Assembly (NCBI GenBank): GCA_021299185.1
Contig: JAJTHZ010000018.1
Coordinates: forward strand, 1 to 48,094
Source of the DNA: Lysobacteraceae bacterium
Lineage (GTDB): Bacteria > Pseudomonadota > Gammaproteobacteria > Xanthomonadales > Ahniellaceae
Direction: 5' to 3'
Length of the DNA: 48,094 bases
Part shown: piece by piece, positions 1 through 6,814 of the stretch
Layout of the letters: each line of letters begins with the position of its first letter
How positions within the stretch are numbered: the stretch's first letter is position 1
The notes under the pieces: model-generated
What the model was told of the DNA's origin: nothing
Databases searched by the model: none
What the model saw: only the letters and a program-made list of their open reading frames with translations
Position numbers and translations under genes: made by a program

Positions 1-300
1 CGCTTCGCGCGGCCGGAACGCGGCTGGGTGCCGCTCGACGTGCTGGCGCGCGTCGGCGTCGATCGCACGGGCGCGACTTCGTCGGCGCCGGTCGCACGCG
101 CGCTGCTGGGCGCATTGCGCGGCGTGCTCGACGAGGCGCCGCGCGCCGGCCTGCGCGGCATCGACGGCGCGCGCGTGGCCGCGGCGCGCGCCTGGGCATC
201 ACGCATGGCCTCGGCCGCGCCCGCGCTGGTGGATGGTCGGCTTGCCGCGCCGCGCGTGCCGCTGGTGTTCGCGCTGTGGCGTGTCGGACGGCGCCGCTGA
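1..300 (+). CDS. Squalene/phytoene synthase family protein, C-terminal end (partial)
   Basis: The frame is open from base 1 to the TGA at 298-300, so the gene starts before the window; 99 residues are visible. The segment begins with a GWVPLDVLARVGVD stretch, which resembles the late 'lPxdxLarhGv' element of bacterial squalene/phytoene synthases. It ends with Ala-rich helices and a hydrophobic PLVFALWRVG tail, as expected for the all-alpha fold. The Asp-rich diphosphate-binding motifs would lie upstream and are not visible, so catalytic competence cannot be judged. Such enzymes condense prenyl diphosphates for carotenoid or hopanoid synthesis. The family call rests on general resemblance of a short C-terminal piece. 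Confidence 0.5.
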   Translation, partial: RFARPERGWVPLDVLARVGVDRTGATSSAPVARALLGALRGVLDEAPRAGLRGIDGARVAAARAWASRMASAAPALVDGRLAAPRVPLVFALWRVGRRR

Positions 301-374
301 TCGCGTCACGCGATCGATACGCCGCATGCACGCGATCGCAACGACCGGGCGTCGCGCGCGCCCATTGACAGTGG

Positions 375-1430
375 ATGCACGGGACCCCACCTAACGTGAC
401 GACTCCGAATCCGCCCGCCGACGGTGCGGGCGCAATCTCCGAACAGGAACTCGATCCGATGGGCATCCTCCCCAACGCCGCGCGCGTCATGCCGGACATC
501 GCCAAGGAAGCGCGCGCGCAGGTCGCGGGTCGCCTCGACTGGGTCGGCATGGACGACATCGAAGTGCCGGTCTCGCTGCCGCTGGCCGATGGCCGCGTGT
601 CCACCGCGCCCGCACGCGTGTCCGCCTTCGTCGACCTGCAGCGGCCGGAAGTGCGCGGCATCCACATGTCGCGCCTCTACCTGCACGTGGACCGCGCGCT
701 GGGCGAGCAGCCGCTGACGCCGGGCTCGGTGCGCGCGCTGCTGTCGGAGTTCCTCGCCTCGCATCGCGACCTGTCGCGGCGCGCGATGGTGCGGATCGCC
801 TTCGACCACCTCGTGCGGCGCCCGGCGCTGGTGTCGGGCAACACCGGGTGGAAGGCTTACCCGATCGCGATCCGCGGGCTCGTCGAGGACGGGCGCGTGG
901 ACCTCGAGCTCGCCTTCCAGGTCGCCTACTCCAGCACCTGTCCGTGCTCGGCGGCGCTGGCGCGGCAGTTGATCCAGGAGAAGTTCCTCAGCGACTTCCC
1001 GGCCGAGGAAGCGCTCGACCATGCGCGCGTGCTGGACTGGCTGGGCAGCGAGGAGGGCATCGTCGCCACCCCGCACAGCCAGCGCAGCACCGGCGAGGTG
1101 CGCGTGCGCCTCGACGCGTGGCGCGACGCCTTCCCGATCATCGAACTGATCGACGTCGTCGAGGGCGCGCTGAAGACGCCGGTGCAGGCCGCGGTCAAGC
1201 GCGAGGACGAGCAGGCCTTCGCGCGCCTCAACGGCGCCAACCTGATGTTCTGCGAGGACGCGGCGCGCCGCATCCAGGCCGCGCTCGAGGCCGCGCCGGG
1301 CGTGCTGGATTTCTGGACCCGCGTGTCGCACCACGAGAGCCTGCACCCGCACGACGCGGTCGCGGTGGCGACCAAGGGCGTCGCCGGCGGCTACGCGCCG
1401 GGCGCCTCGTTCGGGCCGATCAAGGGCTGA
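375..1430 (+). CDS. folE2: GTP cyclohydrolase FolE2 (type IB)
   Basis: This enzyme opens the GTP ring to give 7,8-dihydroneopterin triphosphate, the first step of folate and queuosine-type deazapurine synthesis. It belongs to the FolE2 family, which unlike FolE1 does not depend strictly on zinc. The protein is up to 351 residues. It carries the family signature SSTCPCS at 186-192, with the active-site cysteine region at C189/C191, and an ATPHSQRS segment near residue 240. The first ATG is at 375, but the family usually begins close to the LPDI-like segment, here VMPDIAK at 38-44. The ATG at 459 (MGILPN) is therefore an equally good start. No FolE1 is visible in the window. Confidence 0.93.
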   Translation: MHGTPPNVTTPNPPADGAGAISEQELDPMGILPNAARVMPDIAKEARAQVAGRLDWVGMDDIEVPVSLPLADGRVSTAPARVSAFVDLQRPEVRGIHMSRLYLHVDRALGEQPLTPGSVRALLSEFLASHRDLSRRAMVRIAFDHLVRRPALVSGNTGWKAYPIAIRGLVEDGRVDLELAFQVAYSSTCPCSAALARQLIQEKFLSDFPAEEALDHARVLDWLGSEEGIVATPHSQRSTGEVRVRLDAWRDAFPIIELIDVVEGALKTPVQAAVKREDEQAFARLNGANLMFCEDAARRIQAALEAAPGVLDFWTRVSHHESLHPHDAVAVATKGVAGGYAPGASFGPIKG

Positions 1431-1453
1431 TCGGCCGGGCCTGGAGTGCCAAC

Positions 1454-1474
1454 CGGCGGGTCGCGCGCCCGCCG
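1454..1474. terminator. Hairpin between convergent folE2 and M23 peptidase genes
   Basis: Seven-base GC-only arms (CGGCGGG at 1454-1460 and CCCGCCG at 1468-1474) with a seven-base loop sit between two converging stop codons. There is no T tract on either side, so this is at best a weak or factor-dependent terminator. Confidence 0.3.
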
Positions 1475-1482
1475 TGCCCCGA

Positions 1483-2289
1483 CTAGCGCCCTGGTTCCGG
1501 CAACAGCAGCGCGGGGTCGATCCGCACGTCGAACCAGTTCATGCCCCAGTGCAGATGCGGGCCACTGGCGCGGCCTGTCGCGCCAACCGCGCCCAGCGGG
1601 TCGCCGCGCGCCACCCGTTGACCCACCACGACATCGATGCGGCTCAGGTGGATGAAGACGCTGCTCACCCCGTGGCCATGGTCGAGCAGCACGGTGCCGC
1701 CGGTGAGATAGAGGTCCGGGTCGGCGAAGGTCACCACGCCTGCGGCCGGAGCGACGAAGGGCGTGCCGGTCGCTGCCGCGATGTCCAGCCCGTAGTGCGG
1801 GTCCTTCGGCACGCCGTTGAGGATGCGCTGGCTGCCGTAGACGCCGCTGGTGCGGCCGGCGAGCGGGCGCACGAACGGGCCGCGCCAGTCGTCCCGATCG
1901 TCGTCCAGCAGCCGCGCGCGCGCGACCTGTGCCTGCTCGGCCTGGATGCGTGCGGCGATCGCCGGCGGTGGATCGACCGTCGAGGGCGGCACGCCGTCGA
2001 CGCGCTCGATGCGCCATTCGCGCGCGCCGACGGGAACAGCGGTGTGGTGCAGTCGATCCGCGGCCCGGCCCGTCGAGACGCTGATCCGTGGCGGCGCGTC
2101 GCGTCCGACGCCGAACACGAACGCCCCGTCCGCGGCGACCCGCAGGCTGCGCCCGGCCACCTGCACCTGGCAGCCCGGCGCCACGCGTCCTTGCACGAGG
2201 CTGCCCTGCACGATGCCCTCGGGCAGCGTGGGCGCGCAATCGCCGGCGGCCGCCGCCAGCGCGATCGCCGCCAGCCAGGGCGGCATCAT
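1483..2289 (-). CDS. M23 (LytM-type) metallopeptidase, exported
   Basis: Predicted periplasmic peptidase or peptidase-like factor acting on peptidoglycan crosslinks. The chosen start, ATG at 2289, gives a hydrophobic signal sequence (MMPPWLAAIALAAAAGDC). It overlaps the yidD stop in an ATGA arrangement, so the two genes look translationally coupled; an upstream in-frame ATG at 2382 would remove the signal peptide. The C-terminal half has the M23 zinc motifs: HYGLDI (HxxxD) and, near the end, SGPHLHWGM (HxH), plus an intervening IHLS histidine. The full set suggests an active enzyme rather than an EnvC-like pseudo-enzyme. It could degrade peptidoglycan or regulate amidases; the sequence does not decide. 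Confidence 0.88.
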   Translation of the reverse strand: MMPPWLAAIALAAAAGDCAPTLPEGIVQGSLVQGRVAPGCQVQVAGRSLRVAADGAFVFGVGRDAPPRISVSTGRAADRLHHTAVPVGAREWRIERVDGVPPSTVDPPPAIAARIQAEQAQVARARLLDDDRDDWRGPFVRPLAGRTSGVYGSQRILNGVPKDPHYGLDIAAATGTPFVAPAAGVVTFADPDLYLTGGTVLLDHGHGVSSVFIHLSRIDVVVGQRVARGDPLGAVGATGRASGPHLHWGMNWFDVRIDPALLLPEPGR

Positions 2290-2597
2290 GCTTGCCTGTC
2301 CTGCGACTCGCCCGGCGCGACATTGCGCCGCCAGGGACGAGGTGGCCAGCGGTCGGGCACCGGATCCAGGCCGCCATCGCACAGCGGCTGGCAGCGCGCG
2401 ATGCGGAACGCCGCCAGCAGGCCGCCGCGCAGCACGCCGAAGCGCACCACGGCATCGGTGGCATAGGCCGAGCAGGATGGATGGAAGCGGCAGCGCTGGC
2501 CGAGCAGCGGGCTCAGCACGGCGCGATACACGCGCAGCAGGCCGAGCACGGCTCGCTGCACTGCGGTAAGGGTGGTGGGCTCGGGACCGGGCTGCAT
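2286..2597 (-). CDS. yidD: Membrane protein insertion efficiency factor YidD
   Basis: Small amphipathic inner-membrane-associated protein that assists YidC/Sec-dependent insertion. The 103-residue product has the family core: an amphipathic N-terminal helix (LGLLRVYRAVLSPLLG), then CRFHPSCSAYATDAV and a late CQPLCDGG with the conserved cysteines. The gene normally lies between rnpA and yidC near the origin. Here it is translationally coupled by ATGA to an M23 peptidase gene instead. The Arg/Pro-rich C-terminus is slightly longer than in E. coli. Confidence 0.93.
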   Translation of the reverse strand: MQPGPEPTTLTAVQRAVLGLLRVYRAVLSPLLGQRCRFHPSCSAYATDAVVRFGVLRGGLLAAFRIARCQPLCDGGLDPVPDRWPPRPWRRNVAPGESQDRQA

Positions 2598-2611
2598 CGG
2601 AGGGGCCGCGG

Positions 2612-2640
2612 TTGCCGGCGTAGGGGGAGTAGGCTATAAG
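2612..2640 (+). promoter_or_regulatory. Sigma-70-type promoter for dksA
   Basis: TTGCCG at 2612-2617 and TATAAG at 2635-2640 are separated by exactly 17 bases, about 88 bases before the dksA start. Both hexamers are close to consensus, so this is one of the clearest promoters in the window. Confidence 0.7.
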
Positions 2641-2728
2641 ACTCGGCTGTCGTGCCTCAACCGGTGGCCCGGCGGCTGCCGATTAGGGCGCGGCGTCCAC
2701 GCTGCCCTGCAAGGAATCCCACATCGCC

Positions 2729-3643
2729 ATGGCGAAGAAGGCCCCTCCGAAGAAAGCGTCCAAGCCCGCGCCGCGCCCTGCGAAGGCGAAACCGGCCAAA
2801 GCCGCCAAGGCCAAGCCGGCGGGTGCCCTGAAGAAGATCGCCAGCGCCGTGGTCGGTCGCGCCAAGGCCGCGCTGGCGGGCAAGGCGAAGCCGGCTGCGA
2901 AGCCGAAGCCCGCCCCGAAGCTGGCGCCGAAGCCCGCCGCGAAGCCCGCACCGAAGGCGCCGGCAGCGAAGCCGGTGGCCGCCCCGGCCGCCAAGGCTGC
3001 GCCGGTCGTCGCCAAGCCCGCAGCGCCGGCGAAGCCCGCAGCCCCGGCGAAGCCCGCGGCGCCGGCCAAGCCGACGCCGACCGTCCCGGTCGCCGCCGCG
3101 CCGCGGCCTGTCGCCGCGGCGTCGCGCCCCGGCGCGGTCGCCGTCGCGGTCGCGGTCACCAAGCCCAAGGTCGGCCCGAAGGCCGCGCCGCGCAAGGCCG
3201 CCCCGATCGTGGTCGCCGGTGACGAACGCGTGCGTCCGGAACTGCCGCAGGGCTATCGCCCGGGCCCCGGCGAGCCCTACATGAGCCCGATGCACCTCGA
3301 GTACTTCCGCCAGAAGCTGCTCAACTGGCGGGTCGAACTGGTCGAGGAATCGAAGCAGACCATCGACAACCTGCGCGAGGAAGTGCGCGACGTCGGCGAC
3401 GAGGCCGAGCGCGCCACCCGCGAGACCGAGAACTCGCTGGAACTGCGCACCCGCGACCGCTACCGCAAGCTGATCTCGAAGATCGACAAGGCGCTCAAGC
3501 GGATCGAGGACGGCGAGTACGGCTACTGCGAGGAGACCGGCGAGGAGATCGGCATCGAGCGCCTCGAGGCGCGTCCGATCGCCACCCTGTGCCTGGATGC
3601 GCAGGAGCGCTGGGAGCACCGGCAGCGGCAGATGGGCGACTGA
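2729..3643 (+). CDS. dksA: DksA/TraR family RNA polymerase-binding factor with long basic N-terminal tail
   Basis: DksA binds the RNA polymerase secondary channel and, with ppGpp, resets transcription in starvation. Residues 1 to about 165 are a low-complexity Lys/Ala/Pro region resembling histone H1 or AlgP. The remaining part is a full DksA: coiled coil with tip motif DVGDEA (the DxxDxA element) and a C-terminal zinc-finger-like region. In that region only C267 and C288 of the four usual cysteines remain; the other two positions are T270 and A291. Total length is 304 residues against about 150 in E. coli. The extended, cysteine-reduced form is what I recall from Xanthomonads. It has its own promoter and terminator, so it is probably monocistronic. 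Confidence 0.9.
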   Translation: MAKKAPPKKASKPAPRPAKAKPAKAAKAKPAGALKKIASAVVGRAKAALAGKAKPAAKPKPAPKLAPKPAAKPAPKAPAAKPVAAPAAKAAPVVAKPAAPAKPAAPAKPAAPAKPTPTVPVAAAPRPVAAASRPGAVAVAVAVTKPKVGPKAAPRKAAPIVVAGDERVRPELPQGYRPGPGEPYMSPMHLEYFRQKLLNWRVELVEESKQTIDNLREEVRDVGDEAERATRETENSLELRTRDRYRKLISKIDKALKRIEDGEYGYCEETGEEIGIERLEARPIATLCLDAQERWEHRQRQMGD

Positions 3644-3668
3644 TCGTCCATCGCGCTGGTGCGTGCTT

Positions 3669-3701
3669 GCGAAGCCCCGCATCCGCGGGGCTTCGCATTT
3701 T
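3669..3701 (+). terminator. Rho-independent terminator of dksA
   Basis: A perfect 12-base stem (GCGAAGCCCCGC at 3669-3680 pairing with 3685-3696), an ATCC loop and a following ATTTT lie 25 bases after the dksA stop. This is a textbook intrinsic terminator. Confidence 0.88.
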
Positions 3702-3710
3702 CGGGCCTGC

Positions 3711-4057
3711 CATGCAGGCGCGCTGCGCGACCGCCACCTGTCGATCTCTCCGCGGTCGTCCTGCACCCAGGCGCGTCTGTAGGAGCGCTGCGTGCAGCGC
3801 GACCGTCACGTATCGGTCTTGCCTTGGGCGTCTCGAGTGCGGGATTACGTTGTTGTCGCTTGCACTGACCCAAGCGCCTCGCATGCAAGCCGACAGCCGC
3901 GAGACCGACAGGTGGCGGTCGCGCTGCACGCAGCGCTCCTGCAGCCGGCGGCGGTACGACGCGCTCAGTCGCTAGCGGCGAGAGAACGACCTCTCACGCA
4001 GGATGCGGGGCGACGGCGCGGAAGGTGACGGTGGCGCCGCACGCGGCGCTCCTGCGT
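3711..4057. repeat. REP-like GTAG palindromes in the dksA-fadB spacer
   Basis: The 498-base gap between the dksA stop and the convergent fadB-like stop holds no convincing gene. It contains four related elements. One is forward and degenerate (about 3711-3747). One is forward and typical (3778-3804: GTAGGAGCGCTGCGTGCAGC, GTAG head at 3779-3782). Two are inverted (3918-3943 and 4029-4057). The core is a GCGCTGC/GCAGCGC hairpin. The flanks match too: bases 3727-3747 are the reverse complement of 3901-3921 with one mismatch. Short reading frames here are translations of the repeats. Confidence 0.75.
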
Positions 4058-4141
4058 GCGAGCCCATGTTCGTGCGCGCCAGGGCGCAACCGCACAGCCC
4101 GGTCGTTTCGGTCGCGCGCCGCAGCCCGGCGCGCCGGCGCC

Positions 4142-6181
4142 TCAGCCGATCCGGTCCCAACCGCCCTTTGGTTTGAAGCGCGGCCCGTACTTCGCGGCCA
4201 GCGCCTCCAGGCGTCCGCGCACGACGTCGACGCCCGTTTCGCGGACGTACTGGATGGGACCGCCACGGAACGGGGCGAAGCCGGTACCGAAGATCACGCC
4301 GGCATCCAGCAGGTCGGCACTGTCGACCACGCCGTCGCCGAGGCAGGCGACGGCCTCGTTGACCATCGGCAGCACGAGGCGCTCGGCGAGGTCGGCCGGC
4401 GGCACGTAGTCCTTCGGCACCTCCGGCTTGACCGGCTTGCCGTCCTTCCAGGCGTAGAGGCCCTGGCCGTCCTTCTTGCCGCGGCGGCCGGGCTCGACCG
4501 AGCCGTCGAGTCCCTTCGGCAGGTCGAGGCCGAGGAAGGGCGCGAGGATGCGGCCCACCGACGCGGCGACGTCCAGGCCCACGGTGTCGATCAGTTCGAT
4601 CGGGCCCATCGGCATGCCGAACGACTTCGCCGCGCGGTCGATCGCGGCACCGGGCACGCCCTCGGCCCACGCCGTGGCAGCCTCCAGCATGTAGGGCATC
4701 AGGATGCGGTTGACGAGGAAGCCGGGGGTGGGCGCCACCACCACCGGCAACTTGTCGATGCCGCGCACGAAGCCGGCGAGGCGCTTGGCGGCCCCCGGCG
4801 CGAGCGCATCGTGGCGCACGATCTCCACCAGCGGCATCTGCGCCACCGGGTTGAAGTAGTGCAGGCCGGCGAAGCGCGACGGGTCCGCCAGCTTGCCGCG
4901 CAGCACGTCGAGCGGGATCGACGAGGTGTTGCTGACCAGCAGCGCGCCGGGTTTCAGGCGTGGTTCGATCGACGCGTACAGCGCCTGCTTGGCCTCGGCG
5001 TTCTCGAAGATCGCCTCGATCACCAGGTCGGCGTCGGGCACGCGCGCGCCCTCGACGTCGGCGACCAGCCGCGCGCGCACCGGGGCGATGCGGTCCTCGG
5101 TCTTGAGCTTCTTCGCGAACAGTTCCTGCGCCCGATCCAGCGCCGGCTGCACGAACTTCATCTCGCGGTCCTGCAGGCTGACCTCGAAGCCCTGCAGCGC
5201 GCACCAGGCCGCGATGTCGCCGCCCATCACGCCGGCGCCGACCACGTGCACGCGGGCGATCCCGTGGCCGTCCTTCGCGCCCTGCGCCTTGAGCGCCTCC
5301 TGCAGGAAGTACACGCGCACCAGGTTCTGCGCGGTCGGGGTGGCGGCGAGTTTTTCCACCGCGCGCGGTTCGGCGCGCAGCATGCCGCGTACGCTGCCGC
5401 CGTGCCTGCGCCACAGGTCGATCATCGCGAACGGCGCGGGGTAGTGCTTCGGGTTGGCCTTGCGCGCGACCTGCTTGCGGATCGTCGGCGCCAGCACCTG
5501 GCGCGCCGGCCACAGGTTGGTCGCCCAGGCCAGCAGACGCTGCTTCGCCGGGCGCGGCGCGCGGCGCGCGAGGAGTTTCTTCGCGGTGTCGAGCAGCGCC
5601 GCCTCGTCGCAGACCGCGTCGACCAGGCCGATCGCGCGCGCCGCCGAGGCCGACAGGGCGCGGCCGGTGAGCATCATGTCGAACGCCGCCGGCGCGCCGA
5701 CCAGGTGCGGCAGGCGGGCGGAGCCGCCCCAGCCGGGCTGGATGCCGAGCATCACCTCGGGCAGGCCGATGCGGGTCCTGGGGTCGTTGCTGGCCACCCG
5801 CCAGCGGCAGGCCAGCGAGATCTCGGTGCCGCCGCCCATGCAGGCGCCGTGGATGGCCGACACGGTCGGGCAGGGCAGGGCGGCGAGGCGGTCGAACGCG
5901 CGATGGCCGCGCAGGATCGCGTCCTGCACCTGGCCCTTGCGCGCGAACTGCTCGAACTCGCGCAGGTCGGCGCCGACCACGAAACTGCCGGGCTTGCCCG
6001 AGCGCAGCACGAGCCCCTTGGGCGGCTCGATCGCGACCCGTTCGAGCAGCGCGGAGAGCTCGTCCAGCACCTCGCGCCCCAGGCTGTTGGCGGACGCCCC
6101 GTCACGGTCGATGGTGAGCACCAGGATGCGGTCGGCGCCCAACTCGGGCCGCCAGTGCTTGAAGCGCAGTCCTTCGAACAT
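4142..6181 (-). CDS. FadB-like bifunctional enoyl-CoA hydratase/3-hydroxyacyl-CoA dehydrogenase
   Basis: Catalyses the hydration and NAD-linked oxidation steps of fatty-acid beta-oxidation. The 679-residue protein has an N-terminal crotonase domain (about 1-290) with both catalytic glutamates in context: GGGTEISLAC and GLPEVMLGIQPGWGG. Next comes a 3-hydroxyacyl-CoA dehydrogenase NAD-binding domain with VVGAGVMGGDIA and the catalytic-histidine segment HYFNPVAQMPLVEI. A C-terminal dehydrogenase domain with FAPFRGGP completes it. It is about 40-50 residues shorter than E. coli FadB, and no fadA thiolase is adjacent. It could be FadB or a FadJ-like paralogue. The gene is divergent from the small gene at 6281. 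Confidence 0.92.
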   Translation of the reverse strand: MFEGLRFKHWRPELGADRILVLTIDRDGASANSLGREVLDELSALLERVAIEPPKGLVLRSGKPGSFVVGADLREFEQFARKGQVQDAILRGHRAFDRLAALPCPTVSAIHGACMGGGTEISLACRWRVASNDPRTRIGLPEVMLGIQPGWGGSARLPHLVGAPAAFDMMLTGRALSASAARAIGLVDAVCDEAALLDTAKKLLARRAPRPAKQRLLAWATNLWPARQVLAPTIRKQVARKANPKHYPAPFAMIDLWRRHGGSVRGMLRAEPRAVEKLAATPTAQNLVRVYFLQEALKAQGAKDGHGIARVHVVGAGVMGGDIAAWCALQGFEVSLQDREMKFVQPALDRAQELFAKKLKTEDRIAPVRARLVADVEGARVPDADLVIEAIFENAEAKQALYASIEPRLKPGALLVSNTSSIPLDVLRGKLADPSRFAGLHYFNPVAQMPLVEIVRHDALAPGAAKRLAGFVRGIDKLPVVVAPTPGFLVNRILMPYMLEAATAWAEGVPGAAIDRAAKSFGMPMGPIELIDTVGLDVAASVGRILAPFLGLDLPKGLDGSVEPGRRGKKDGQGLYAWKDGKPVKPEVPKDYVPPADLAERLVLPMVNEAVACLGDGVVDSADLLDAGVIFGTGFAPFRGGPIQYVRETGVDVVRGRLEALAAKYGPRFKPKGGWDRIG

Positions 6182-6280
6182 GGGGGGTCAATGGCCGGAC
6201 AACTCGGGGCCGGAAAGACTATCATCCGCGCGAAGAGGGGGTCCCGCACCGCGTACGGTCGGGCCAGCCCGGGAACCCAG

Positions 6281-6814
6281 GTGGACAAAGCCAGCGCCAG
6301 CAGCACGCCCGAACAGGGCCCGGTGTTCGTCACCCCGCAGCTGTTCGAGCGGATCGTCGCCTCGCCGCGCGCGCTGGTGGCGATCGACACCCCGCGCGGT
6401 GCCGAGGTGCTGGCGCAGTTCAAGCACTTCGCGGTGCGCAGCGGCAATTCCATCTATGCCTGGAGCGAAGACGGCGGCATCGCCAGCCTGCGCGAAGGCG
6501 GGGTGTCGGTGCCGGGCAGCGCGCGCCTGCCGGAAGCGCTGCGCTTCATCCAGTCGAGCCCGCAGTTCGGCGTCTACCTGTTCCACGAACTGGCCGCGGC
6601 GCTGCGGTTTTCGCCGACGCGCGCGCAGGTGCTGTCCCTGCTGCGCCAGATCGGGCGCGGCCGCAACGCCGGCGCCAACGTGCGCAAGGTGGTGCTGATC
6701 GATGCCCGCGTGAGCTTCTCCGAAGGCGTCGACGACCTGATGGAGCGCTTCACCGACGATCCCGGCGGCGGCCGCCGGCTGCGCCTGCGCGACGGGCGCT
6801 GGGTGGTGCGGTGA
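6281..6814 (+). CDS. Small protein resembling the N-terminal domain of Ycf46-type AAA ATPases
   Basis: The frame is open far upstream, but that upstream part is antisense to the fadB-like gene. The GTG at 6281 gives a 177-residue product; an ATG at 6191 is also possible. The middle (LFERIVASPRALVAIDTPRGAEVLAQF, then IYAWSEDGGI, then FGVYLFHELAAALRF and a KVVLIDARVSF strand) follows the pattern of the N-terminal region of Ycf46-like AAA+ proteins, but no Walker ATPase domain follows. This is similarity from memory, not a search result. The stop overlaps the next start (GTGA), so it is coupled to the GGDEF-EAL gene and may act with it. Confidence 0.7.
   Translation: MDKASASSTPEQGPVFVTPQLFERIVASPRALVAIDTPRGAEVLAQFKHFAVRSGNSIYAWSEDGGIASLREGGVSVPGSARLPEALRFIQSSPQFGVYLFHELAAALRFSPTRAQVLSLLRQIGRGRNAGANVRKVVLIDARVSFSEGVDDLMERFTDDPGGGRRLRLRDGRWVVR

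Noticed and set aside
3589-4028. Several 60-140 codon ORFs in the dksA-fadB gap
   Set aside because: They run through REP elements and the dksA terminator on both strands; composition follows the repeats, not codon usage.
4025-6280. Long plus-strand open frame upstream of the Ycf46-N-like gene
   Set aside because: It is antisense to the fadB-like gene, whose motifs are complete. Only the part from about 6281 has independent protein character.
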